A DNA stretch of 64,000 bases from CAUZIZ01 sp965218775. Lineage in GTDB: Bacteria > Acidobacteriota > UBA6911 > RPQK01 > JAJDTT01. Below are positions 43,102 to 51,602 of the stretch, in pieces (position 1 is the stretch's first letter; every line of letters begins with the position of its first letter). The translations under genes were made by a program, and so were the position numbers. The stretch spans positions 1,178,001 to 1,242,000 of the forward strand of contig CBDCLS010000005.1 in the NCBI GenBank assembly GCA_965218775.1, in the 5' to 3' direction. A model generated the notes under the pieces. It was given only the letters and a program-made list of their open reading frames with translations, made no database searches and was not told where the DNA came from.

Positions 43102-43941
43102 CCCGACAACCTCTGGGCGGCACACGTCGACACGGGCCAGATCAGCCAGGTCATCAACAACCTCATCATCAACGCCGAAGAGGCCATGCCCGACGGAGGC
43201 ACCATCAAGATTCGGGCCGAGAATATTCAGATCGTCGAAAATGCCAGAGTCGCTGGTCTGGAGGCTGGAGCCTACGTCAAGACTTCGGTGACCGATGGAG
43301 GTAGCGGCATCGCACCGGACGATCTACCGCGAATTTTCGACCCCTACTTCACCAAGAAGGAACGAGGAAGTGGCCTGGGCCTCACCAGCACCTATTCGAT
43401 CATCAAGCGACACCAAGGACAGATCACCGTAGAGTCCGAGCCCGCTTCCGGTACCACCTTCACCTTCTATCTTCCTGCTTCAAGTAGGCCGGTCGTCGAG
43501 AAGGAAGCGAAACAGCAGGAGCTGTTCAGTGGAGGCGGCCGAGTCCTGGTGATGGACGACGAAGCAATCATCCGAGAATCCCTGGGGGAGCTCCTGGGCG
43601 AGCTTGGCTACGAGGCGGAATTCGCCAGAGACGGCAGAGAAGCGCTTACAAGCTACAAGAATGCCTTCTCCTCGGGACACCCCTTTGACTCCGTTATCAT
43701 GGATCTGACCATACCTGGCGGAATGGGCGGGAAAGAGGCCATCAAGGAGCTACTCGTCTTCGACCCAGAGGTGACGGCCATCGTTTCCAGCGGCTATTCC
43801 AAGGATCCGGTGATGGCGAATTACAAGGAGTACGGCTTCAGCGCGGTTCTGGCCAAACCCCTGAGGCTGGAGGAAGTCGCCAGAGTCGTCAACAATACGG
43901 TGAACTCCTCTTCTCCCCAAGATCTATCCCTCTCGGCCTAA
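43102..43941 (+). pseudogene. Hybrid histidine kinase, C-terminal part (HATPase + receiver)
   Basis: In the next frame the kinase continues with PDNLWAAHVDTGQISQVINN (N-box), DGGSGIAPDDLPRIFDPYFT (G1), GSGLGLTSTYSIIKRHQG (G2), and a receiver domain (VLVMDDEAII, phosphorylation Asp in VIMDLTIPGGMGG, Lys in AVLAKPL). Some 31 bases (43071-43101) between CEFDI and PDNLW shift the frame; homologous kinases have these segments adjacent. An ATG at 43186 could allow separate translation of a partial HATPase plus receiver. Confidence 0.85.
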
Positions 43942-43980
43942 CTCATCTGACCGGCAACCATCAGCCATTTCCTGACGACC

Positions 43981-44162
43981 TAACCCGGATTTCTCATCGC
44001 TTGTCGTAGCGAGGCGCCGCAAGGACCGTCCTGGCAAGGCTTGCGACCGAGGCCCCCGCAGTCGTACTCGTGCAGTACGTCGAGGAGACCGACGGAGCGT
44101 AACGCAGCCAGGGCGGATGATTGCGGCGACGCAGCAGACCAGCGATGAGAAATACGGGCTAA
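43981..44162. repeat. 180-bp palindromic element family M1, copy c
   Basis: Starts TAACCCGGATTTCTCATCGC and ends GATGAGAAATACGGGCTAA. Opposite internal orientation to copies a and e. It lies after the kinase remnant. Confidence 0.9.
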
Positions 44163-44236
44163 CCCCACACGTAGTCTTGGGAACGAGGGCAAATTCGACC
44201 TGAAATGATTCGACACGGCCGATGGGGCACCCAGCC

Positions 44237-44419
44237 TTAGCCCGCATTTCTCATCGCCTGTCGTAGCGAGGCGTCGCAAGGGCCGTGCTGGCAAGGCTTG
44301 CGACCGAGGCCTCCGCAGTCGTACTTGTACAGTACGTCGAGGAGGCCGACCGAGCGAAACACAGCCAGGGCGGATGATTGCGGCGACGTAGTAGACCGGC
44401 GATGAGAAATGCGGGTTAG
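44237..44419. repeat. 180-bp palindromic element family M1, copy d
   Basis: Starts TTAGCCCGCATTTCTCATCG and ends GATGAGAAATGCGGGTTAG. Same orientation as copy c, 74 bp downstream of it. Confidence 0.9.
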
Positions 44420-44424
44420 GGTTT

Positions 44425-44593
44425 GCGCAGAAATAACTTGGTAGAATTGGCGCTCAGATTTGCACTAGATTTGGCCGCGAACGATTGAGCGAAACCGCAG
44501 GCGTAGCAGGGTCTACGTTGAGGATTTCGCGACCGAGAAGCGGCCGAAGATGGTGTGAAGATGAGATGCCAAAATGCCAAGTTATTTCTGCGC
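44425..44593. repeat. MITE-like element M2 with 17-bp terminal inverted repeats
   Basis: Left end GCGCAGAAATAACTTGG (44425-44441) and right end CCAAGTTATTTCTGCGC (44577-44593) are perfect complements. The interior has TTTGGCCGCGAACGATTGAG and TTCGCGACCGAGAAGCGGCC, which also partly pair. No coding capacity. It begins 6 bp after M1 copy d. Confidence 0.88.
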
Positions 44594-44618
44594 GAGCCCT
44601 TAGGGCTCTGGAACGTCC

Positions 44619-45041
44619 TTAGTCGTTTGGGCTGGCCGCACTGTGCTCGAACAAGATCTCCAGTTTTTCCTGGAGTTCAGAAACAGTGTAGGGCTTTCGA
44701 AGGACTTCCTGTCCTCCGGCCTGGTAGACATCCTCGACCTTACCTTCCATTGCCTCCGCCGTGATGGCAAGGATTGGCACATCCTCCAACGAACTCGCTC
44801 GGAGGCCTCGGATCGCCTCGTATCCTCCGCCGTCCGGAATCATCATATCAACGATGATGAGCGCGGGTTGGAACTCGGTAACCAGGGCCAGGAATGGGAT
44901 TGTCGATGAAAAGGAACGAACGTCGTAGCCGAGACTCTGAAGTATGAACTTCACAGAATAGATGTCGTCGGCGATTTCTTCAATTACCGCGATGTGCTGG
45001 TCCTGCCGAGCCGCTCGCAGAGGCGAAGGTGTCTTCTTCAC
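44619..45041 (-). CDS. Single-domain response regulator (CheY-like)
   Basis: The 140 residues form a receiver domain: acidic pair region IAVIEEIADD, phosphorylation Asp in LIIVDMMIPDGGG, Thr in LAITAEAM and Lys in VLRKPYTVSEL. No output domain. The first acidic position reads EEIAD rather than the usual DD-E pair. The GTG start overlaps the gatB TGA stop (GTGA), so it is translationally coupled to an amidotransferase gene. Confidence 0.85.
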   Translation of the reverse strand: MKKTPSPLRAARQDQHIAVIEEIADDIYSVKFILQSLGYDVRSFSSTIPFLALVTEFQPALIIVDMMIPDGGGYEAIRGLRASSLEDVPILAITAEAMEGKVEDVYQAGGQEVLRKPYTVSELQEKLEILFEHSAASPND

Positions 45042-46495
45042 TGGCCCAACTTCTTTCTTAGCATCTGATTGATCAGCTTTGGATTTGCCTGGCCGCCCGT
45101 CTCTTTCATGATCTGTCCCACAAAGAAACCGATGAGACCCTCCTTACCGTCGCGGTACTTCTGGACCTGAACCGGATTCGATCCGAGGACGCTGTCAACG
45201 ACCGCCTCGAGTTGGTCAGTATCGCTGATCTGCGTGAGTCCCTCCTCCGCCACGATCTCCTCGGGATCACCACCCGTCTGATACATCTTCTCGAAGACCT
45301 CCTTGGCCGTCTTACCACTGATCGTGCCCTGATCGACAAGACGAACCAACCGGGCTAACTCCTGCGGCTGGATCCGGCATTCTCCCAGCCCGACTTCATC
45401 TCGCTTCAAATGGGCCGTGAGTTCTCCCATCATCCAATTAAAGATCAACCTCGGCTGGCGGTAGGACTCGACTGCTCGCTCGAAGTAATCTGCAAACTCT
45501 CGGCTATGGGTGATAAGAAGCGCGTCCTCTGGACTCAGCTCGTACTCCTTAGCGAAACGTTCGGACCGGACATCGGGCAGCTCTGGAATCTCCCCTTTGA
45601 TTTGCTGGAGCCACTCCTCCGGGACTACAACCGGTAACAAGTCGGGATCTGGGAAATAGCGATAATCGTGTGCCTCTTCCTTCGTCCGCATCACCGACGT
45701 TCGCTGGTGGTCCTCATCCCATAGGCGTGTTTCCTGCTGCAGCGACCCGCCCCCTTCGAGTACATCGATCTGTCTTCCAATCTCAAAATCGAGTGCCCTC
45801 TGCAGAAAGCGAAAGGAATTCAGATTCTTGATCTCGACCTTGGTTCCCAGGCGGCTGGACCCTACTTTGCGAACCGAGACATTGGCATCACAGCGGAGAC
45901 TCCCTTCTTCCATGTTTCCATCGCAAATCGCGAGATAGAGGAGAATTCTCCTCAAGAAGGAGAGGAAATCGCTGGCCTCCTGGGAAGAGCAGATATCGGG
46001 ATGGGTCACGATCTCAATCAAGGGAACCCCACAGCGATTCAGATTCACCTGCGTATCCCCGGCTGGTAAGTGAATCGATTTCCCCGCGTCCTCTTCCAGA
46101 TGAACGCGGATGATCCCGACACGCTTCTTCCCGCTTGTCTTTTCCTGGTTCGACTGATCCCCTTGGCCCAAAGACAGTGCTAAAGCACCATCCTCCGCCA
46201 AGGGATGTTCGTACTGGGAGATCTGGTAGCCTTTTGGAAGATCTGGATAGAAATAGTTCTTCCTGGCCAATATCGAGTGTGTGTTGATCCTGCAGCCCAA
46301 CGCCAAACCGGCCTTTATTGCCATCCCTACAGCTTCGCGGTTGGTGACCGGAAGCGAACCTGGCAGACCCAGACAGACGGGACAAGTATGCGAGTTTGGT
46401 GGGGCACCGAAGCGCGTACTGCAACCGCAGAAGATCTTGCTCCGGGTCAGCAGCTGCGCATGAACCTCCAGGCCGATGATGGGTTCAAATCTCAT
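45038..46495 (-). CDS. gatB: Asp-tRNA(Asn)/Glu-tRNA(Gln) amidotransferase subunit B
   Basis: The 485-residue GatB has the opening FEPIIGLEVHAQLLT, the zinc Cys pattern FCGCSTRFG...SHTCPVCLGLPG, NYFYPDLPKGYQISQYE, and the C-terminal YqeY-like tail domain (GQIMKETGGQANPKLINQML). It transfers ammonia to mischarged Glu-tRNA(Gln) or Asp-tRNA(Asn), using GatA for glutaminase activity. gatA and gatC are not in this window. Confidence 0.96.
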   Translation of the reverse strand: MRFEPIIGLEVHAQLLTRSKIFCGCSTRFGAPPNSHTCPVCLGLPGSLPVTNREAVGMAIKAGLALGCRINTHSILARKNYFYPDLPKGYQISQYEHPLAEDGALALSLGQGDQSNQEKTSGKKRVGIIRVHLEEDAGKSIHLPAGDTQVNLNRCGVPLIEIVTHPDICSSQEASDFLSFLRRILLYLAICDGNMEEGSLRCDANVSVRKVGSSRLGTKVEIKNLNSFRFLQRALDFEIGRQIDVLEGGGSLQQETRLWDEDHQRTSVMRTKEEAHDYRYFPDPDLLPVVVPEEWLQQIKGEIPELPDVRSERFAKEYELSPEDALLITHSREFADYFERAVESYRQPRLIFNWMMGELTAHLKRDEVGLGECRIQPQELARLVRLVDQGTISGKTAKEVFEKMYQTGGDPEEIVAEEGLTQISDTDQLEAVVDSVLGSNPVQVQKYRDGKEGLIGFFVGQIMKETGGQANPKLINQMLRKKLGQ

Positions 46496-46638
46496 GATTT
46501 AGAAGCACCCCACGGAATGATGAACACCATTTTCAGATTAAGAATCCGGGTACCCGGGATTCCTGTTGGGGCAGTGGAGATCTATTCGGGTTCCTCCGGG
46601 GACTTCCCCATCCCGAGCCAGGCCCCTGGTGGTGGCTA

Positions 46639-46913
46639 AGGGTCTGTCAGGAAGTAACCGATACACTTTGCTGGGGTCCCCAGGTACGCTGGCTAGGCGC
46701 GAGCGACGCGCATACCCGCTGCGGTATGTAAGGAGCGAGTAACAACGCCAGCGTGCCTGCGGACCCCAGCCCGCAAGGGCGCGGCGGCGCGGGGGCATCT
46801 GCTTTGTTGCCGCTCCTGGAAGATGCGCAGCGGCATCGCCTGCGTCGCGGCGCCTCCCATCTGCCCCCACGGCGCTCGCGCCAAAGTGCATCGGTTACTT
46901 CCTGACAGACCCT
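46639..46913. repeat. Palindromic element M3 with about 32-bp inverted ends
   Basis: Left end AGGGTCTGTCAGGAAGTAAC (from 46639) continues to CGATACACTTTG. The right end (46882-46913) is the complement with one mismatch. The interior holds further GC-rich hairpins. The right end contains the miaA stop codon (TAG, minus strand, 46912-46914). Confidence 0.9.
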
Positions 46914-47877
46914 AAGTACCGCATTTCGACTCTACCAACGCCAGCAATTGGTCTAACGCCCGCTGGCTCTCTCCCGGAGAATCGATCCAGTTGATTTGCG
47001 GCTCCTTTCGGAACCAGGTCATCTGACGCTTGGCGTATCTTCGGGTGTCCCGGCAGGTCAGCTCGATGGCTTCGGGCTGGCTCAACTCACCCCGCAGCAC
47101 ACTTAGGACGTGACGGTAGCCGAGGGCCTCGAACGCCTTACAGTCATCACGGTAGCCCTGATCGAGAAGCCTCCTGACCTCTTCCGTCAAACCCTCGTCA
47201 AACATGCGGGCGACGCGGCGGTTGATTCTACCATAGAGGACCTCGCGCGGTAAGTTCAGACCCAGCTTGAGAACCGCCAAACCCTTGAGTGGCTCCCTCC
47301 GGTCCTGCAGCTGACTGATGCGGGAGCCAGTGGAGAAATAGATCTCCAACGCCCTCACGATCCGCCTTTGATCTCTCGCCTGAATTCTTTGACCAGCTGC
47401 CGGATCCTTCCGGTAAAGGAGACGATGAAGGTACAGAACTCCTTTCTGCTCAGCAATCCGATCCAAGCGCTCACGCATCGCCTGAGAACGGCCAGGTCCG
47501 TGAAAAATCCCTTCTAACAGCACTCGCAGATAGAGCCCCGTACCTCCGACCACGAAAGGAATTGCCCCCCGGTCCGCAATCGTCGAGCAAACGCACCGAG
47601 CATCCAGCATATATCGACCGGCGCTGTAGAAGTCTGCTGGGCCAATCAGGTCATACAGATGGTGCGGAACCCTCTTACGCTCTGCCAAGGAAGGCTTGGC
47701 GGTGCCCGCGTCCAGTCCCCGATACACTTGCACTGCATCGCAGTTGACAATCTCGCCTCCCAGAATCTCAGCCGCGCGCAGAGCCAGGGAACTCTTTCCT
47801 GAAGCAGTGGGACCGACCACGGCCACGAGAAGCCTGGTTCCCGGTTTGGAGGGGCTTTTCTCGGGCTGCTTGCTCAT
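46912..47877 (-). CDS. miaA: tRNA dimethylallyltransferase
   Basis: The ATG at 47877 is preferred to an in-frame GTG at 47883; it gives 321 residues, a normal length. The P-loop is VVGPTASGKSSLA. Other family features are NCDAVQVYRGLDAGTAKP, VPHHLYDLIGPADFYSAGRY, PFVVGGTGLYLRVLLEG and the C-terminal YAKRQMTWFRKEPQ. It adds a dimethylallyl group to A37 of tRNAs reading U-starting codons. The stop codon lies within the end of repeat M3. Confidence 0.95.
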   Translation of the reverse strand: MSKQPEKSPSKPGTRLLVAVVGPTASGKSSLALRAAEILGGEIVNCDAVQVYRGLDAGTAKPSLAERKRVPHHLYDLIGPADFYSAGRYMLDARCVCSTIADRGAIPFVVGGTGLYLRVLLEGIFHGPGRSQAMRERLDRIAEQKGVLYLHRLLYRKDPAAGQRIQARDQRRIVRALEIYFSTGSRISQLQDRREPLKGLAVLKLGLNLPREVLYGRINRRVARMFDEGLTEEVRRLLDQGYRDDCKAFEALGYRHVLSVLRGELSQPEAIELTCRDTRRYAKRQMTWFRKEPQINWIDSPGESQRALDQLLALVESKCGT

Positions 47878-47883
47878 AGACAC

Positions 47884-48209
47884 GAACCGGTTGCATCCGA
47901 AACCTGAACGCTCATGCGACCTGCGGCCGTGCTTCCGTTATTGCTCAATGATTACTGTTAATTACTGTTCGCTATTCAAGTTCCACCTTAGTCGGGCCCC
48001 CGGCTGGGGCCACTGGCAGTGATCGTGTTGTTGTCCAGCTCTCTCCTCGGCACTTGGGCTCATATTGCTGACAAGTCAAGTCGTTCGCGGCTCTGCCGGA
48101 CTTGGCTTCGTAGTGGTGCGAGTCCACCCATTCGCGACGCTGTTGGCTGTGGCTGTTTCCGGTACTGCTCACTGCTCACTTCATCACTGCTCACTATTCA
48201 AGTTCCAGC
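47884..48209. other. Intergenic region with short repeats
   Basis: Contains the 64-bp dispersed repeat (48043-48106) and degenerate direct repeats of the form actgctcact and ctattcaagttccac / ctattcaagttccagc (about 47967 and 48196). No gene seen. Confidence 0.5.
48043..48106. repeat. 64-bp dispersed repeat, copy b
   Basis: Matches 18681-18744; similarity extends weakly to the left (tgttgttgtccagct versus tgctgctgtccgctt). Confidence 0.75.
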
Positions 48210-49472
48210 TTAATACGCCCGTGTCAGCACGATTCCCTCATAGTAGTGCTTCAGAATGCGCTCAAACGACCAACCCCTACGTGCTAACTCTACGGCACCC
48301 ATCTGGCAAAGGCCGACGCCGTGTCCCCAGCCACGACCCTTCACGTCAACTTCAACGATCTCGCCTTTCTCGCTACGGGGACGAAAATCGACTACCCAGT
48401 TGCTCCTCAGACCCAGGGTAAAGCGGAGCTCGTTGCCCCGTAGGACCTGCTCTCCCTGGCTGCCCTTCCAGACCAGCTCCAGCAGCCGGCCCTGGGCGCT
48501 GGTTCGCGATCTAACCAGCCTCTTCAGCTTGCCCAATCGAGCCAGTGTTTTGGAGTTCTTCAAGATGCGAGAGATGGGGATCCTTTCCTGCCAACGATGA
48601 TAGCGACTCTTCTGGTCGGGGCAGAGGGCCCCTCCCTTCAGGTAAGGTAGCGGTGGTCGATTGAAGATCGCATCATAACTCTCGGTCTTTCCACCACAGG
48701 TGGAAGAGTAGAGGGCCACAATCGCCTCCCCTTGATAGGTGGCGATCAGGCCCCGCGTTCCGCCTATCGCCCGATCAGTGATTGGATGCTCACCCTTCAG
48801 ACCAGCGTAGACTTGAGAGCGGTGATCTGCATAGAGATCGAATCCGTGTCTGGCTCGACTCCCCTGATGGGCCAGCACGAAAGTGCGCGAGGCAACTGCC
48901 TGTGTCTTGAGTGCCTCAATCTGCGGATAGCTGTTCGGGCCCAATTCTTGGGAGACTACACCTCTGAGGTAGTCTTCGACTCCCACTTCGTTTACCAGAA
49001 CCGGCTTGCCCAACGGATTGATAAAGGCCTCTAGTTCCCCTCGGTAGGCCGCACCGTTCAGGCTCAGCGACCCTCCAGGTGCAGGCTCGAGGCGAAATCC
49101 AGATCCGGAGTCGTGAGGGACCCATTTCCCCTGCTTCTGGATCAGCCTTCGAATGACTTTGGATCGTACCTCCAGCTTGATGTGGGATCCGAGCCGGGAT
49201 CCCTCGATTTCAGCGGAACGGAATCCTTCTAGCAAGAGGACCCTGGTCAGGAAAGAAGGTCCCCATTTCGCTACAGTTCCTGGGGTCGCTGGAACCGCTT
49301 CGGATGGGGGTTTCGGGGGCAGCTTCTCGTCAGATCGTCCGGAAGCCCTTCCGGGAGCCTTTGAAGTCGTGGTAGGAGCGGGTGGGGGTGTACGCTTGGG
49401 ACCGCAGCCAAGCAACAGGGCGGAGAAAAGGAGGACAATCGACCCGTAGCGCCTAACGCCAAGAGAGCTCAT
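48210..49472 (-). CDS. SpoIID/LytB-domain lipoprotein (peptidoglycan lytic enzyme-like)
   Basis: The ATG at 49472 gives 420 residues; an in-frame start lies 4 codons upstream. A lipoprotein signal is present (VLLFSALLLGCGP). A Pro/Thr-rich linker follows, then the SpoIID domain: AFINPLGKPVLVNEVGVEDY, LRGVVSQELG, TQAVASRTFVLAH, YSSTCGGKTESYD and the C-terminal GRGWGHGVGLCQMGAVELA. SpoIID proteins cleave denuded glycan strands of peptidoglycan. In diderms they are thought to act in wall remodelling or division. Confidence 0.93.
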   Translation of the reverse strand: MSSLGVRRYGSIVLLFSALLLGCGPKRTPPPAPTTTSKAPGRASGRSDEKLPPKPPSEAVPATPGTVAKWGPSFLTRVLLLEGFRSAEIEGSRLGSHIKLEVRSKVIRRLIQKQGKWVPHDSGSGFRLEPAPGGSLSLNGAAYRGELEAFINPLGKPVLVNEVGVEDYLRGVVSQELGPNSYPQIEALKTQAVASRTFVLAHQGSRARHGFDLYADHRSQVYAGLKGEHPITDRAIGGTRGLIATYQGEAIVALYSSTCGGKTESYDAIFNRPPLPYLKGGALCPDQKSRYHRWQERIPISRILKNSKTLARLGKLKRLVRSRTSAQGRLLELVWKGSQGEQVLRGNELRFTLGLRSNWVVDFRPRSEKGEIVEVDVKGRGWGHGVGLCQMGAVELARRGWSFERILKHYYEGIVLTRAY

Positions 49473-49523
49473 GGCTGGCCTCACCCTGCCCTCGGGTGGT
49501 GCGAAGTCATTCTTGCATCACCC

Positions 49524-49706
49524 TTAACCCGCATTTCTCATCGCCGGTCTACTACGTCGCCGCAATCATCCGCCCTGGCTGTGTTTCGCTCGGTCGGCCT
49601 CCTCGACGTACTGTACAAGTACGACTGCGGAGGCCTCGGTCGCAAGCCTTGCCAGGACGGCCCTTGCGACGCCTCGCTACGACAGGCGATGAGAAATGTG
49701 GGCTAA
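49524..49706. repeat. 180-bp palindromic element family M1, copy e
   Basis: Almost identical to copy a at 15166-15348 and in the same orientation: TTAACCCGCATTTCTCATCG to GAGAAATGTGGGCTAA. A partial second left end (taacccagatttctcat) follows directly. Confidence 0.9.
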
Positions 49707-49754
49707 CCCAGATTTCTCATGCTGAGTACACTGGCAGGGGATGATGAATCCGGT

Positions 49755-50702
49755 TCAACAGGAGCGGATGACATCCAGGACCTCCAGTGCGAGCGCGAGC
49801 GCCCGCCGCCCTTCTCCCGCGGAACAACCACGCTGCTGATCTGGTTCAAGTACCTCTCCCGAAACAGCGCTCAGGAAAGCTTGGATCTCCAATTTGAGGG
49901 GCTCTTCTGTATGGACTTCAAGCTTTCGATCGATGACCTTACCTGCCCCACCCTCCTGGGAAAGGCTGAACATCTCGACCTGCTCTTTGTCGAAGTCAAT
50001 CGATACATAGTCGTGAGGCTGGAAGAAGCGTAGCTTTCGCACTTTCTCCCTGGAGACCCGGCTGGCGGTCAGATTGGCAACACACCCATTCTCAAACTCG
50101 AGTCGAGCATTGGCGATGTCGACCTGAGGGGTCACGACCGGGATCCCCACGGCGCGAATTTCTCCAACCGGCGCACCGACCAGGTGGAGGATCAGGTCGA
50201 GGTCGTGAATCATCAGATCCAGTACCACATCGATGTCCAGGCTTCTGGGCGTAAAGACTCCCAAACGATGTGCCTCGAAGAACTGGGGACGAGTCACCAG
50301 AGGCTGTATCGCCCTCAGGGCCGCATTGAAGCGCTCAGAGTGACCGACCTGCAAGACGCAACCGCTGCGCAGCTGGACTTCGATTAGATCATCTGCCTCA
50401 CGAACGGTCTGCGTCATGGGTTTCTCCAGCAAGACGTGTTTACCTTGCCGCAGAAAGTCCGTCCCAATCGAGGCATGATCTCGTGTGGGCGCCGCTACGC
50501 TAACGGCGTCGACCAGACCGATCATCCCTTCGTGGCTGCGAAACGACTCACAATGAAACCGGGCAGCAACATCCTTGGCTCGATCCACCAGGGGATCGGC
50601 GACTGCGACCAGCTCAGCCTCTAGCAGATTGGAGTAGACTCGGGCGTGGTGCTGACCCAGTGACCCGACGCCTACGACGCCTACTCTGATGGGAACTGAC
50701 AC
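49755..50702 (-). CDS. Gfo/Idh/MocA oxidoreductase in the lipid A gene cluster
   Basis: The GTG at 50702, two bases after the lpxI stop, gives 315 residues; the longer frame would overlap lpxI heavily. The Rossmann motif is VGVVGVGSLGQHHARVY and the conserved lysine motif is VLLEKPMTQTV, with HSERFNAALRAI later. Enzymes of this family next to lpx genes can oxidise UDP-GlcNAc at C3 (GnnA type) to make diamino-sugar lipid A, but no GnnB-like transaminase is seen. The exact substrate is therefore uncertain. Confidence 0.85.
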   Translation of the reverse strand: MSVPIRVGVVGVGSLGQHHARVYSNLLEAELVAVADPLVDRAKDVAARFHCESFRSHEGMIGLVDAVSVAAPTRDHASIGTDFLRQGKHVLLEKPMTQTVREADDLIEVQLRSGCVLQVGHSERFNAALRAIQPLVTRPQFFEAHRLGVFTPRSLDIDVVLDLMIHDLDLILHLVGAPVGEIRAVGIPVVTPQVDIANARLEFENGCVANLTASRVSREKVRKLRFFQPHDYVSIDFDKEQVEMFSLSQEGGAGKVIDRKLEVHTEEPLKLEIQAFLSAVSGEVLEPDQQRGCSAGEGRRALALALEVLDVIRSC

Positions 50703-50704
50703 CT

Positions 50705-51556
50705 TTACTCCGCCACAACTGCAATGCCCAAGCGGTCCGCCCCACGGACGAAGCTCGGTCGATCCATGATCAGCGTCTTCTCGGAGTCGATCGAGATCGC
50801 TGAGACGTTGCACTCTTCGATAATTTTCAGCGTCCTCAGGCCGATCACTGGGACGTCGAACCTCATGTCTTGAGACGGCCGGCCGGCCTTCACGACTCTC
50901 AACGGCTGCCCTGTAACCAGCTGTGCCGCCCGACGAATCGTCTCATCCGTACCCTCCATCGCTTCCACCGCGATCACAGCACGGTCCTTCACCACAACAG
51001 TCTGACCTAGATCAAGACGGGTCAGCTCAGTCGCAACGCGGCGCCCGTACGCCAAGTCCCCCTTTTCAGCTCGGCTGGGGGAGCGTCGCGTGAGCACTCC
51101 TTGTTTCGGCACCAGAGAACCGAGAAGAAGCGTCGAATCCATCAACTCGACTCCCTCCTTCTGCAGCACCTGGATGATCCCGTTGATCAGGGATGCGGTG
51201 TTCCGGTGCTCGAGCGAGGCCAGAAGCCGCAGCATTCTGAGATCTGGAAGCGCAGCCAGACGACCGGCAGGAGTGGCTCCTCCGGCGGCAAAGATCTGGA
51301 CGTGCTTGACCTGGCCTGCCATGACGGCTCGGTTGACGCCCGAATTCTTGAAGATCTTGATCAGCTTCCCAAGCTGCCCTACACCCAACCAATGGACACT
51401 CGCCACACCGTCGGAGGCTTCGACGATCCGCTCGATCTCAGGAGAGGCCTCCTCGCTGATTGCCGCTACCACGACCTCGAGTCCCTGGCGCAGCGCCTCT
51501 TCCAGAACCAGCTTCGGAAACGAGCCGTTGCCTGCGATCAGTCCTAGCCTACCCAT
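50705..51556 (-). CDS. lpxI: UDP-2,3-diacylglucosamine pyrophosphatase LpxI
   Basis: The 283-residue protein matches LpxI (former DUF1009): GLIAGNGSFPKLVLEEALRQ, GQLGKLIKIFKNSGV, RAVMAGQVKH, and the C-terminal VIAVEAMEGTDETIRRA and FDVPVIGLRTLK. It hydrolyses UDP-2,3-diacylglucosamine to lipid X, replacing LpxH. A GGAG ribosome-binding site precedes the ATG. It lies between lpxA and the Gfo/Idh gene on the same strand. Confidence 0.94.
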   Translation of the reverse strand: MGRLGLIAGNGSFPKLVLEEALRQGLEVVVAAISEEASPEIERIVEASDGVASVHWLGVGQLGKLIKIFKNSGVNRAVMAGQVKHVQIFAAGGATPAGRLAALPDLRMLRLLASLEHRNTASLINGIIQVLQKEGVELMDSTLLLGSLVPKQGVLTRRSPSRAEKGDLAYGRRVATELTRLDLGQTVVVKDRAVIAVEAMEGTDETIRRAAQLVTGQPLRVVKAGRPSQDMRFDVPVIGLRTLKIIEECNVSAISIDSEKTLIMDRPSFVRGADRLGIAVVAE

Positions 51557-51602
51557 TTAGACGCTCCTTCTCCTCTCTCTGACAAACGAAAATCTCCCGC
51601 AA

